Origin: an uncultured Muribaculaceae bacterium | GTDB lineage: Bacteria > Bacteroidota > Bacteroidia > Bacteroidales > Muribaculaceae | Assembly (NCBI GenBank): GCA_910584125.1 | Contig: CAJTXU010000012.1 | Coordinates: 8,573-72,572, forward strand | Direction: 5' to 3' | DNA length: 64,000 nucleotides | In this document: positions 39,563 through 48,358 of the stretch, one piece after another | Position numbering within the stretch: position 1 is the stretch's first letter | How the letters are laid out: every line of letters starts with the position of its first letter | Position numbers and translations under genes: made by a program | Notes under the pieces: model-generated | The model's database searches: none | What the model saw: the letters and a program-made list of their open reading frames with translations, nothing else | What the model was told of the DNA's origin: nothing

Positions 39563-40216
39563 ATGAAAGATTCAGTGATAGTTGTATCGGGCGGCATGGA
39601 CTCCGTGACGCTGATGCATGAATACAGCGCGCGGATTGCGCTGGCGGTCACGTTCGACTACGGTTCGAACCACAACGCGCGCGAGATAGCCTGCGCCCGG
39701 CGTCAGTGCGCTGCGCTCGGCATCGAGCATATAGTGATTCCGCTCGAGTTCATGGGCCGGTATTTCAAGAGCTCGCTGCTGTCGGGGGCCGACGACATCC
39801 CCGAGGGCCATTACGCCGACGACAACATGAAGAGCACGGTGGTGCCCTTCCGCAACGGCATAATGCTTTCGGTGGCCTGCGGGCTGGCCGAGAGCCGCGG
39901 CCTGGCCCACGTGATGATAGCCAACCACGGGGGCGACCACGCCATCTATCCCGACTGCCGCGGCGGATTCATCGACGCCATGAGCCGCGCCATGAGCGAA
40001 GGAACATACGAAGGCATCGACATCATCGCGCCCTATACGGGCATCTCCAAGAGCGACATCGCCCGGAGGGGCGCCGCTCTCGGAGTCGATTATGCCGACA
40101 CCTACTCGTGCTATAAGGGAGGGGAGCGCCACTGCGGCGTCTGCGGCACGTGCGTCGAGCGACGCGAGGCATTCGCCCTGGCCGGTGTCCCCGACCCGAC
40201 CGATTATTCGGCGTAG
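39563..40216 (+). CDS. queC: 7-cyano-7-deazaguanine synthase
   Basis: A 217-residue ATP-dependent enzyme forming preQ0. The PP-loop VVSGGMDSVTLMHEY is at residues 7-21, and the zinc cluster CYKGGERHCGVCGTCVERRE near the C-terminus supplies four cysteines. Its last 13 bp overlap a convergent small gene. With queD, queE and the nearby queF it completes preQ1 synthesis. Confidence 0.95.
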   Translation: MKDSVIVVSGGMDSVTLMHEYSARIALAVTFDYGSNHNAREIACARRQCAALGIEHIVIPLEFMGRYFKSSLLSGADDIPEGHYADDNMKSTVVPFRNGIMLSVACGLAESRGLAHVMIANHGGDHAIYPDCRGGFIDAMSRAMSEGTYEGIDIIAPYTGISKSDIARRGAALGVDYADTYSCYKGGERHCGVCGTCVERREAFALAGVPDPTDYSA

Positions 40217-40437
40217 GCCCGTATCACCGGGCTCTCGACGTCGACGCCGTAACGGTCGGCGAACTTCAGGATGTTGACCGCCAGTTCGTGGCGCAACTCC
40301 TCGGGACAATAACGGAAATAAGCCTCGGCGGCGCGCACATGCGCCGCGTCGGGCATCGGATACTCGCGGCGCCCCGGAAGTCCGAACTCTCCGTCAGGGA
40401 GTTCCTTGCGCTCTTCAGTGTTTAATCTGTCATTCAT
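40204..40437 (-). CDS. Small soluble protein (77 aa), DUF6582-like
   Basis: A short acidic protein with the pattern LPDGEFGLPGRREYPMPD followed by AAHVRAAEAYFRYCP, which I recognise from small DUF6582-type proteins (LPGRR-YPI-D-AHA). It lies opposite the que genes and overlaps the end of queC by 13 bp. No function is known and no membrane segment or signal is seen. The start ATG at 40437 is the only reasonable one. Confidence 0.6.
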   Translation of the reverse strand: MNDRLNTEERKELPDGEFGLPGRREYPMPDAAHVRAAEAYFRYCPEELRHELAVNILKFADRYGVDVESPVIRAYAE

Positions 40438-40462
40438 AGCATTGAATTTAAAAAATTTTTTG

Positions 40463-40470
40463 TACCTTTG
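40463..40470 (+). promoter_or_regulatory. -7 promoter box of manA
   Basis: TACCTTTG, 64 bp before the manA ATG. The -33 region is a poor match (ATTG at 40441). Confidence 0.55.
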
Positions 40471-40533
40471 TAGATATAACGCTACCGAGTCGTCGGAGTT
40501 TTTTATAAAACACTATTCTTACCACCGTTAGCC

Positions 40534-41496
40534 ATGTGGAAATTCAAACCGATACTGAAGAGCACAATCTGGGGAGGCAGCCGCATCATCCCCTTCAAAC
40601 GTCTTGACGTTCGTCTCGATGACGTGGGCGAAAGCTGGGAAATCAGCGGAGTCCCGGGCATGGAGACCGTCGTCGAGTCAGGCCTCGACGCGGGCCTGAC
40701 GGTCACGCAGCTTGTTGACAAATACGGCCCCGCGCTGATGGGGGAGAAGAACTATAAGAAATATGGCGACGACTTCCCGCTGCTGGTGAAGTTCATCGAC
40801 GCCCGCGCCGAGCTGTCGGTGCAGGTGCATCCCGACGACGCGCTGGCGCAGCGGCGCGGGCATAAGTGGGGCAAGACCGAGATGTGGTATATCGTCGAGG
40901 CTGCCAAGGGAGCCCGCATCGCCTCCGGCTTCAGGACTCCGGTCGACCCGGCCGACTACGACTCGCTCGTGGAGAGCGGCCGCATCGAGGACGTGCTCGG
41001 ATATATCGACGTCAGGCCTGGAGAGGTTTATATGACGCCCGCCGGGCGCGTGCACGCCATCGGGCGCGGATGCTTCCTGGTCGAGATCCAGCAGACCAGT
41101 GACCTGACCTACCGCATCTACGACTATCACCGCCGCGACAGCGAGGGGAAGGAGCGCGAGCTCCACACCGAACTGGCCCGCGAGGCGATTGACTTCAACG
41201 ACACCGGCGTCGAGGCCATCCCCTATCAGCAGCGCATGAACGTGCCCGTCACCGTGGCGCGCACACCCTATTTCATCACCAACGTGCTCAACGCCGACAC
41301 CGACCTGCTGCGCGACTATTCCGAGAGCGACACGTTCGTGATCCTTGTGATGGTGGACGGCGAAGCGGAGATCACATGCGGCAGCGAGTCGGTCAAGGCG
41401 CGTCGCGGCCAGACGCTGCTCGTGCCGGCGTCGGCCACAGGCATCACCATCACCCCGGTGAAGACATGCCGCATCATAGAGACATACATCAAATAG
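40534..41496 (+). CDS. manA: Mannose-6-phosphate isomerase, class I
   Basis: A 320-residue type I isomerase of the short bacterial form, interconverting mannose 6-phosphate and fructose 6-phosphate. The zinc-site motif VQVHPDDALAQ (about 91-101) and GKTEMWYIVEA (about 111-121) are present, and VHAIGRGCFLVEIQQTSDLT follows near 173-192. A C-terminal cupin-like part ends the protein. It sits between queC and queF, 16 bp before queF, probably as the first gene of a new transcript. Confidence 0.93.
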   Translation: MWKFKPILKSTIWGGSRIIPFKRLDVRLDDVGESWEISGVPGMETVVESGLDAGLTVTQLVDKYGPALMGEKNYKKYGDDFPLLVKFIDARAELSVQVHPDDALAQRRGHKWGKTEMWYIVEAAKGARIASGFRTPVDPADYDSLVESGRIEDVLGYIDVRPGEVYMTPAGRVHAIGRGCFLVEIQQTSDLTYRIYDYHRRDSEGKERELHTELAREAIDFNDTGVEAIPYQQRMNVPVTVARTPYFITNVLNADTDLLRDYSESDTFVILVMVDGEAEITCGSESVKARRGQTLLVPASATGITITPVKTCRIIETYIK

Positions 41497-41512
41497 CCAC
41501 AACAGACAGAAT

Positions 41513-41980
41513 ATGAGAAACGAAGAGGAACTGCAGGGAGTGACGCTGCTCGGTAACCAGGGCACGGTCTACTCCGACGACTACAGCCCGGAGGTGCTCG
41601 AGACATTCGTCAACAAGCATCCCGACCGTGAGTACGTGGTGCGTTTCGACTGTCCGGAGTTCACCACGCTCTGCCCCAAGACGGGCCAGCCCGACTTCGG
41701 CCACATCTACATATCCTACATACCGCGCGAGCGCATGGTGGAGAGCAAGAGCCTGAAACTCTATCTCTTCAGTTTCCGCAACCACGGCGACTTCCACGAA
41801 GACTGCGTCAACATCATCCTCAACGACCTCTGGGCGCTGATGGATCCGCGCTACATAGAGGTCGAGGGGCGCTTCATGCCGCGCGGCGGCATCAGCATCC
41901 ATCCGTTCGCCAGCCGAGGGGATGCCGACCACGCAGACCTGGCCCGCCGCCGCCGCGAGCAGAAACTGGACCCGGCCTGA
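41513..41980 (+). CDS. queF: NADPH-dependent preQ0 reductase
   Basis: A 155-residue type I QueF, reducing preQ0 to preQ1. The catalytic C54 and D61 lie in TTLCPKTGQPDFGHI, and the NADPH/QueF motif ESKSLKLYLFSFRNHGDFHE is found near residues 80-100. It completes preQ1 synthesis started by queD, queE and queC 1.3 kb upstream. Downstream is a decamer repeat before the TM2 gene. Confidence 0.95.
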   Translation: MRNEEELQGVTLLGNQGTVYSDDYSPEVLETFVNKHPDREYVVRFDCPEFTTLCPKTGQPDFGHIYISYIPRERMVESKSLKLYLFSFRNHGDFHEDCVNIILNDLWALMDPRYIEVEGRFMPRGGISIHPFASRGDADHADLARRRREQKLDPA

Positions 41981-42010
41981 ATCCCGAACCTCGAGAATCT
42001 CAAGTTGAAT

Positions 42011-42070
42011 CGGGACAAATCGGGACAAAACGAGATAAATCGGGATAAAACGGGACAAAACGAGAATAAA
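42011..42070. repeat. 10-bp tandem repeat, consensus CGGGAYAAAW
   Basis: Six consecutive decamers between queF and the TM2-domain gene, each with an A-tract in the same place, so A-tracts recur every 10 bp. The same unit is found at 48309-48358. Confidence 0.85.
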
Positions 42071-42084
42071 CAAAACTAAACGAT

Positions 42085-42507
42085 ATGAATTATTTTCTTG
42101 ATTATAACGGCCGTGTCATCGGTCCGATGACCGCGATGCAGGTCATGGGTTACAATCCCACCTACGACGTCCGCGTCAGCCTCGACGGCGTCAACTGGCA
42201 GCCGCTCTACACGTTCCCCGAGCTGATGAGCCTCTATAACGAACGCTCGAAATATGGCGAGCAGCAGCAGATCGACTCCAAGAAGACCCTCTGCGGCATC
42301 ATGGCCATAATCTTCGGAACGCTCGGAGTGCAGTATTTCGTGCTCGGCAAGGTGCCCGCGGGCTTCATCACCATCCTGCTCAGCATCGTGACGTGCGGCG
42401 CGTGGGAAATCATCACCCTCATCCAGGGCATCATGATGCTCTGCATGAGCGACGACGAGTTCCGCCGCAAATACATCGACACCACATCGACTTTCCCACT
42501 GTTCTGA
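42085..42507 (+). CDS. TM2-domain membrane protein
   Basis: A 140-residue protein. Residues 1-50 resemble a GYF_2-like module (YFLDYNGRVIGPMTAMQVM). A TM2 domain follows, two membrane helices around GTLGVQYFVLGKVPAGFITILL and CGAWEIITLIQGIMML (motifs LGVQYFVLGKVPAG and WEIITLIQGI). TM2 proteins have no settled biochemical role. It recalls the two GYF-domain proteins 10 kb further on. No promoter consensus is seen; parC follows 65 bp later. Confidence 0.75.
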   Translation: MNYFLDYNGRVIGPMTAMQVMGYNPTYDVRVSLDGVNWQPLYTFPELMSLYNERSKYGEQQQIDSKKTLCGIMAIIFGTLGVQYFVLGKVPAGFITILLSIVTCGAWEIITLIQGIMMLCMSDDEFRRKYIDTTSTFPLF

Positions 42508-42572
42508 AACCGACAACACCACAATAATGAGCCGCGCCGACCGGGCGCGGGAATAAAAAACACTGTCTCCCG

Positions 42573-45209
42573 ATGATTCCACCCACCGACCGAAAGACCG
42601 TCCTCTCGGGCATGTTCCGCGACTGGTATCTCGAATATGCCTCCTACGTCATCCTCGAACGCGCCGTCCCGCACATCGAAGACGGCCTGAAGCCCGTGCA
42701 GCGCCGCATCCTGCACACGATGCAGCGGCTTGACGACGGACACTTCAACAAGGTGGCCAACATCGTGGGCCGCACCATGGCCTTCCATCCGCACGGCGAC
42801 GCCTCGATCGGCGACGCCCTGGTGCAGTTGGGCCAGAAAATGCTGCTCGTCGACACGCAGGGAAACTGGGGAAACATCATCACCGGCGACTCGGCGGCCG
42901 CGCCCCGTTACATCGAGGGCCGACTCTCTGAGTTCGCCATCGAGACGGCCTTCTCGCCCAAGATCACCGAGTGGACGCCCAGCTATGACGGCCGCGACAA
43001 GGAGCCCGTGACGCTCCCCATGAAGTTCCCCCTGCTTCTCGCCCAGGGCGTGGAGGGCATCGCCGTCGGACTGTCGTCGAAGATTCTGCCCCACAATTTC
43101 AACGAGATAATCGACGCCGCCATCGACTGCCTCAACGGCCGCCCGTTCAAGCTGTTGCCGGACTTCCAGACGGGCGGTCTGATGGACGCCTCGAAGTATA
43201 ACGACGGCGCGCGAGGCGGTTCGGTCAAGGTGCGCGCCAAGATCGAGAAGATCGACAACAAGACGCTCGTCATCACAGAGCTGCCGTATGGCAAGACGAC
43301 CTCTACGCTGATCGCCTCCATACTCTCGGCCATGGAGAAGGGCAAGATTAAGGTGCGCAAGGTAGACGACAACACATCGAGCCAGGCCCGTATCGTGGTT
43401 CACCTCATCCCCGGCTCGAGCTCCGACAAGACCATCGACGCCCTCTACGCCTTCACCGACTGCGAGGTCTCGGTGTCGCCCAACTGCTGCGTGATACGCG
43501 ACAGCAAGCCTGAGTTCCTCTCCGTCTCCGAACTGCTGCGCGACTCCGTGAGCCGCACGCGCCACATCCTGCTGCGCGAGCTCGATATTGCCCTCGGCGA
43601 GGCCCGCGAGAGCCAGCTCTTCGCCTCGCTGGAGAAGATCTTCATCGAGCAGCGCATCTACAAAGACCGCGCCATAGAGCAGGCCGCCGACATGGAGTCG
43701 GCCATACGCCGCGTCGACGAGCTGCTCGAGCCTTTCAAGCCCTCTTTCTTCCGCGAGATCACCGACGACGACCTGATCCGCCTCTGGGAGATAAAGATGG
43801 CCCGTATCCTTAAGTTCAACTCGTCGAAGGCCGACGAGAAAATCGCGCGCCTCGACGCCGAGATCGCCCGCATCGCCGACGACATCGAGCACATCGACCG
43901 CACCACCGAACGCTGGTATCTGCATCTAAAGGAGAAATACGGCGACCGCTTCCCGAGGCTCACCACCATCCGCAGCTTCGACTCGATCGAGGCCTCCAAG
44001 GTGGCCGAGGCCAACCGCCGCCTCTATTTCGACGCCGAGGGCAGCTTCATCGGCACCGGACTGAAGGAGGGCGAGTTCCTCTTCACCTGCTCAGACATCG
44101 ACGACATACTCGTCATCTACCGCGACGGCACCTACAAGATAGTTCGCGTGGCCGACAAGCTCTATATCGGCAAGTCGAAGAGCAACAAGGTGATACACAT
44201 CGGCATATTCAAGAAGAACGACCGCCGCACCATCTATAACGTCATCTACCGCAACGGCAAGGCCGGCAACTACTACATGAAGCGGTTCTTCATCACCGGT
44301 CTGACCCGCGAGAAAGACTACGACCTCACCAAGGGTCTGCCCGGCTCGCGTGTGGAGTGGCTCACCGCCAACCCGAACGGCGAGGCCGAGACCGTGCGCG
44401 TCACTCTGGCCGACGAACCCAACGAGTCCGGACGCCGCCCGCGCAACACGGAGCTGAGCATCAACTTCGCCGACCAGCTCATCAAGGGCAAGGAGTCGCT
44501 GGGCAATCTCGTTACGAAATTCCGCATCAAGAGCGTATCGCTCGAGAAGCGGGGAAGCTCGACTCTCGGCGGCCGCGAGGTGTGGTTCGACCGAGACGTG
44601 CTGCGCCTCAACTACGAACGGCGCGGCGAGAGCCTCGGCATCTTCAAGGGCGACGACAAGGTGCTCGTCATCACCCGCGACGGCGAGTATTTCACCTCCA
44701 CCTACTCCGACACCAACCATTACGAAGACAACATACTCCGCATCGAGAAGTTCGACCCCCACAAGGAGTGGACATTGGTGCTGTTCGACAACGCCCTCGG
44801 CTATCCCTATCTGAAGCGCTTCAAGTTCGAGGCCTCGGCGAGACCCCAGCGGTTTGTCGGCGGCGACGAGGGCGGAAGCATCCTGCTTCTCACCGACCGT
44901 CAGCACGCGCGGCTGCTTCTCACGTTCGGCGGCGCCGACGAGGTGCGTCCGCAGGTGGAGGTCGACGCCGACACGTTCATCGGCATCAAGTCGTTCAAGG
45001 CCAAGGGCAAGCGCCTCACCCAATACAACCTCGCCTCCGTGGCCGACATCACGCCCGAGCCCGAGCCCGAGTCGGAACCGGAGGCTCCGCAGGAAGAGCC
45101 GGAAAGCCCTCAGCCGGAGTCGGGCTGTGGCGAGCCGGCAGGCGAGCCCCAGATAGCCCCCGAGCCCCATTCACCCGAGCAACCCTCTCTCTTCGATGAA
45201 ATCGATTAG
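42573..45209 (+). CDS. parC: DNA topoisomerase IV subunit A
   Basis: An 878-residue type IIA topoisomerase A subunit. The catalytic tyrosine is Y113 in AAAPRYIEGRLSE; DGLKPVQRRILHTM and GDASIGDALVQLGQ precede it. After a coiled-coil segment the C-terminal half forms the beta-pinwheel DNA-wrapping domain, and the last 50 residues are an acidic Pro/Glu tail (PEPEPESEPEAPQEEPE). No GyrA-box is evident, supporting ParC over GyrA. parE is not in the window. The DUF3316 gene overlaps its end by 14 bp. Confidence 0.88.
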   Translation: MIPPTDRKTVLSGMFRDWYLEYASYVILERAVPHIEDGLKPVQRRILHTMQRLDDGHFNKVANIVGRTMAFHPHGDASIGDALVQLGQKMLLVDTQGNWGNIITGDSAAAPRYIEGRLSEFAIETAFSPKITEWTPSYDGRDKEPVTLPMKFPLLLAQGVEGIAVGLSSKILPHNFNEIIDAAIDCLNGRPFKLLPDFQTGGLMDASKYNDGARGGSVKVRAKIEKIDNKTLVITELPYGKTTSTLIASILSAMEKGKIKVRKVDDNTSSQARIVVHLIPGSSSDKTIDALYAFTDCEVSVSPNCCVIRDSKPEFLSVSELLRDSVSRTRHILLRELDIALGEARESQLFASLEKIFIEQRIYKDRAIEQAADMESAIRRVDELLEPFKPSFFREITDDDLIRLWEIKMARILKFNSSKADEKIARLDAEIARIADDIEHIDRTTERWYLHLKEKYGDRFPRLTTIRSFDSIEASKVAEANRRLYFDAEGSFIGTGLKEGEFLFTCSDIDDILVIYRDGTYKIVRVADKLYIGKSKSNKVIHIGIFKKNDRRTIYNVIYRNGKAGNYYMKRFFITGLTREKDYDLTKGLPGSRVEWLTANPNGEAETVRVTLADEPNESGRRPRNTELSINFADQLIKGKESLGNLVTKFRIKSVSLEKRGSSTLGGREVWFDRDVLRLNYERRGESLGIFKGDDKVLVITRDGEYFTSTYSDTNHYEDNILRIEKFDPHKEWTLVLFDNALGYPYLKRFKFEASARPQRFVGGDEGGSILLLTDRQHARLLLTFGGADEVRPQVEVDADTFIGIKSFKAKGKRLTQYNLASVADITPEPEPESEPEAPQEEPESPQPESGCGEPAGEPQIAPEPHSPEQPSLFDEID

Positions 45210-46011
45210 GATGATATTGATGCTGATTCTGGTCGCGCTGGGCGCGGCCGGTTTCGGCGCGTCGGGCGCGAGGCCCGACTCGGTGGCCGACGCTTCGTCG
45301 CGGCCGATACTTTCGATTTACAGCGTCGAGATCGGCGGCGCGCGCGACCTCTCCACCTATCTCTCGCCGCTCTACTACGACGGTCTCGACATGGCACTGA
45401 GCGGAAGCTGGACCAAGGACTTCAACCGCTGGAGCGACCGCTGCGAGATGTGCTTCGAGGCTATGGTCGACTTCCAGTCGATGCTCAACCCGTCGGGAAA
45501 CGCGCGTATGTATGGCGCGACGGGGCGTTTCGGCTGGGGGCTGTCATGGAGCCACAGATTCGCGGGAGCGTGGCGCGTCACAGTCGGGCCGATGCTCGAC
45601 ATATACGGCGGCGCGCTCTATCTGGCGCGCAACGGCAACAACCCCGTCTCCGTCCTCGCCTCGGCCGGCATAGACACCCATGCGTCGCTGAGATGGCGCG
45701 GGCGTATGGGCAGACTCCCCGTCGAGGTGGCCGACGAACTGCGCGTTCCGACTCTCTCGGTGTTCTTCTGCCCCGAGTATGGCGAATCATATTACGAGAT
45801 ATATCTCGGCAACAGGCGCGGGCTCGCGCATTGCGGCTGGTGGGGCAACGCCTTCGGCATCGACAATCTCATCTCGCTGCGCATGAATTTCGGCAAGACC
45901 GGTCTGATGGTGGGTTATCGTCTGGACATGAGACGATTCGACGCCAATCACCTCGACACACAGATAGTCCGCAATGCCTTCGTGATCGGCGTCATACCCA
46001 ATATTAAGTAA
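45196..46011 (+). CDS. DUF3316 family envelope protein
   Basis: A 271-residue exported protein with a signal peptide (1-24, to FGASGA). The body is beta-rich with repeated aromatic strands (GLSWSHRFAGAWRVTVGPML, YYEIYLGNRRGLAHCGWWGN) and LRMNFGKTGLMVGYRLDMRR, fitting the Bacteroidetes DUF3316 family, likely an outer-membrane barrel. Its start overlaps parC by 14 bp, so translation may be coupled, although no functional link is known. Confidence 0.8.
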   Translation: MKSIRMILMLILVALGAAGFGASGARPDSVADASSRPILSIYSVEIGGARDLSTYLSPLYYDGLDMALSGSWTKDFNRWSDRCEMCFEAMVDFQSMLNPSGNARMYGATGRFGWGLSWSHRFAGAWRVTVGPMLDIYGGALYLARNGNNPVSVLASAGIDTHASLRWRGRMGRLPVEVADELRVPTLSVFFCPEYGESYYEIYLGNRRGLAHCGWWGNAFGIDNLISLRMNFGKTGLMVGYRLDMRRFDANHLDTQIVRNAFVIGVIPNIK

Positions 46012-46128
46012 TAAGTAAAAAGTAATACGTAAAAAGTATAAAGTAATAAGTAAAAAGTATTAAGTAATACGATATCAAATTGCCCGTATTACTTATTACT
46101 TCTTACTTTTTACTTTATTATTACTTGA
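46009..46128. repeat. AT-rich tandem and inverted repeat acting as convergent terminator
   Basis: Repeats of AAGTAATA and AAGTAAAA fill about 46009-46070, and their reverse complements (ATTACTTATTACTT, TACTTTTTACTTTATTA) fill 46087-46125, with GTAATACG/CGTATTAC near the centre. The region can fold as one long hairpin between the convergent DUF3316 and FabH-like genes. Confidence 0.8.
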
Positions 46129-46129
46129 T

Positions 46130-47077
46130 TTACATTTCGATGATTGCCGCTCCGCAGCTATAGCCTCCGCCGAACACGGTGAGGCCCACGCGCTCGCCGC
46201 GGGCGAATGAGTCGCGTCGCTGCGAGAACACCAGCGCCACGCCCGCGCTGCCCGTGTTGCCGAGTTCGCCGATATTGTTCTCGAAGCGTTCCATGGGGAG
46301 GCGTAGCTGATGGGCCACGTTGGCCACGATGCGCAGATTGGCCTGGTGGCAGATTATGTGGTCGAGGTCCGCCGGCTTGAGGTCGCCGACCTCGGCCGCG
46401 GCCTTGTCGAGCGCGTCGATCATATAGTTGCAGGCGTGCATGAAGACATCCTTGCCGAAGGGCATGGTGATTCCCCCTTCTTTCGGACGGAGCTGAACGC
46501 CCTCGGGGCCTTTCGAGACGTTGCCGAGGCCGCAGGTGTAGATTGCCTTGATTTCGGGCTCGCCGTCGGCGCAAGGATCCTTTGACACGAAGAAAGCGAC
46601 CGCGGCGTCGCCCCAGAGGTGGCCGCAGGTCTTGTCGTTCTCGTTGGCGTAGTATGAATTGCACTCCGAGCATACGAGCAGGGCCTTCGAGGCCTTGCCC
46701 GAGGCGAAATACGCATCGATCATCTCAAGGCCGTTGACGAACGACGAACATGCCGACGAGAGATATACGGCCTTCGCGCCGTCAATGTCGAATTCCTTCT
46801 GGGCCTCGTGGGCGAGGGTAGCCACAGTGTCGTAGGCCGAATAGGCCGCGGAGACGATTAGGTCAACGTCCTTCACGTCGTAGGGGAGTTTCGGCAGCGC
46901 GTTTCTGATGGCGTCGAGACCCATGGAGTTGTGGCCCTCGTTCTCGGCCACGCGCGAGCGCGTGTGGATGCCCGTGCGGCGCACGATCCACTCGTCGGTA
47001 AGTCCGTTGATCGGGAGGAAATAAGCGTTGTCTATTCTGGCGGAGGGGATGTAGTGCCCCGTGGCGTTGATGTACAT
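46130..47077 (-). CDS. FabH-like 3-oxoacyl-ACP synthase III
   Basis: A 315-residue KAS III-type condensing enzyme with the complete triad: C110 in SSACSSFVNG, H244 in ICHQANLRI and N274 in GELGNTGSAG. It could start fatty acid synthesis or a dedicated acyl product. It has its own consensus promoter and is separated from the pseudaminic acid genes upstream by a terminator, so it is a separate unit despite lying in the same direction. Genuine fabH in Bacteroidetes usually lies with fatty-acid or ribosomal genes, and this isolated copy may be a paralogue; that is inference. Confidence 0.85.
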   Translation of the reverse strand: MYINATGHYIPSARIDNAYFLPINGLTDEWIVRRTGIHTRSRVAENEGHNSMGLDAIRNALPKLPYDVKDVDLIVSAAYSAYDTVATLAHEAQKEFDIDGAKAVYLSSACSSFVNGLEMIDAYFASGKASKALLVCSECNSYYANENDKTCGHLWGDAAVAFFVSKDPCADGEPEIKAIYTCGLGNVSKGPEGVQLRPKEGGITMPFGKDVFMHACNYMIDALDKAAAEVGDLKPADLDHIICHQANLRIVANVAHQLRLPMERFENNIGELGNTGSAGVALVFSQRRDSFARGERVGLTVFGGGYSCGAAIIEM

Positions 47078-47166
47078 TTGATGATTCGATTTTCGGTATT
47101 GTTGATGATCTGAGGGAAATATCGAGGCGGAGGAGGTCGCGACTGCACATTTGCCCTAAAACTGTG

Positions 47167-47198
47167 CAAAGTTAGAAAAAATATTCCATATGCGCAAA
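47167..47198 (-). promoter_or_regulatory. Promoter of the FabH-like gene
   Basis: Minus strand TTTG (47195-47198), 20-nt spacer, TAACTTTG (47167-47174). Leader about 83 nt. Confidence 0.8.
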
Positions 47199-47205
47199 TA
47201 CAAAA

Positions 47206-47229
47206 TCGCAACGCCCTGAGGCATTGCGA
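47206..47229 (-). terminator. Terminator of the pseudaminic acid operon
   Basis: A 10-bp stem (47206-47215 with 47220-47229, one G-T pair), loop of four, followed on the minus strand by TTTT. It lies 57 bp past the pseI stop and just upstream of the next promoter. Confidence 0.7.
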
Positions 47230-47285
47230 AATAAAATGCGGATTCAACTTTAAGTTAAACCTCGCGGCCGGAAATCGGTGCTTGC

Positions 47286-48290
47286 TTACCCGAGTTCGGC
47301 GGCCGGGATGCGGTCGCCGGGCTGGTATGGGCGGCTGGCGAGGCGGCCGAGCAGGGCGTCAAGGTGGCGGGGGTGGAGGCTGTATCCGGGGCGGACGCAG
47401 GCCACGTTGTCGCGGGTGAAGGGTTCGCCGGCGGCGATTGGCGCGCTGACGTAGAGCGAACGGCTCCACTGGCGTCCGGCGCGTGTCACGTACTCGTCGG
47501 CGGGTATGCCGTCGCCTGGGGCCATTGCGGCCTCGGCGCGACGCACGTCGCGCACCATGGCCGCGAACTCGTCGCGGTCCATCGAGAAGGCCGCGTCTGG
47601 TCCGCCGATCTTGCGGTCGAGAATGAAGTGCTTCTCGACCATCGTCGCGCCGAGCGCGACGCTCATCACCGGCAGCAGACTGCCAGGAGAATGGTCGGAG
47701 AGACCGACTTTCACGCCATATCTCTCGCGCATTTCCGCAATCAGCGACAGATGCGCGTCCTCGATGCGTGCCGGGTATGCCGACGTGCACTTCAGCAGAG
47801 TCACGTCGTCGTTGCCCGCCTCGCGGCAGGCATCTATCGCCTCGCGGATCTCTCGGTCGGAGGCGACTCCGGTGCTGATCACCATCGGACGGCCGAGACG
47901 CGCGGCATAGCGGATCAGTTCGAGGTGCATCACCTCGAACGACGCGATCTTGTATATGGGGTTGCCGAGCGATTCGAGCAGGTCGACGGCCTCGAGGTCG
48001 AAGGGCGTCGAGAAGCATTCCAACCCGCATTCGCGCGCCAGCTCGAAGAGTTCGGCGTGCCATTCGTAGGGGGTATAGGCCTCCTTATAGAGGTCGTACA
48101 GCCAGCGGCCGTCCCATAGGCCCCCCTTGAGGCGGAAATCGTCCGAGCGCACGTCGAGCGTCAGGCTGCGCGGCAGGTAGGTCTGGAGTTTGACGGCGTC
48201 GGCGCCTGTGTCGGCGATCGCTCGTATCGAATCGCGGGCAATCTGCAGGTTATGGTTGTGGTTGGCGGAGAGTTCGGCTACGATCAGCAT
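47286..48290 (-). CDS. pseI: Pseudaminic acid synthase
   Basis: A 334-residue NeuB-family enzyme condensing the PseG product with phosphoenolpyruvate to form pseudaminic acid. The opening IVAELSANHNHN is the variant seen in PseI, where sialic acid synthases have AEIGVNHNG. The TIM barrel includes KCTSAYPARIEDAHL and VGLSDHSPGSLLPV near residues 160-205, and the C-terminal SAF (antifreeze-like) domain begins near RSLYVSAPIAAGEPF. It is the last gene of the pse set, 47 bp after pseG. Confidence 0.9.
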   Translation of the reverse strand: MLIVAELSANHNHNLQIARDSIRAIADTGADAVKLQTYLPRSLTLDVRSDDFRLKGGLWDGRWLYDLYKEAYTPYEWHAELFELARECGLECFSTPFDLEAVDLLESLGNPIYKIASFEVMHLELIRYAARLGRPMVISTGVASDREIREAIDACREAGNDDVTLLKCTSAYPARIEDAHLSLIAEMRERYGVKVGLSDHSPGSLLPVMSVALGATMVEKHFILDRKIGGPDAAFSMDRDEFAAMVRDVRRAEAAMAPGDGIPADEYVTRAGRQWSRSLYVSAPIAAGEPFTRDNVACVRPGYSLHPRHLDALLGRLASRPYQPGDRIPAAELG

Positions 48291-48308
48291 GATGATTAAT
48301 ATTTTAGG

Positions 48309-48358
48309 CGGGATGAATCGGGATAAATCGGGATTGATCAGGATAAATCGGGATTGAT
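48309..48358. repeat. 10-bp tandem repeat, consensus CGGGATAAAT
   Basis: Five decamers spanning the last codons and stop of pseG and the gap before pseI. The same unit, in the same orientation, occurs at 42011-42070, 6 kb away. Confidence 0.8.

Noticed and set aside
42011..42070. Decamer array considered as CRISPR or plasmid iterons
   Set aside because: Units are contiguous without spacers and lack an adjacent replication or cas gene; kept only as a tandem repeat.
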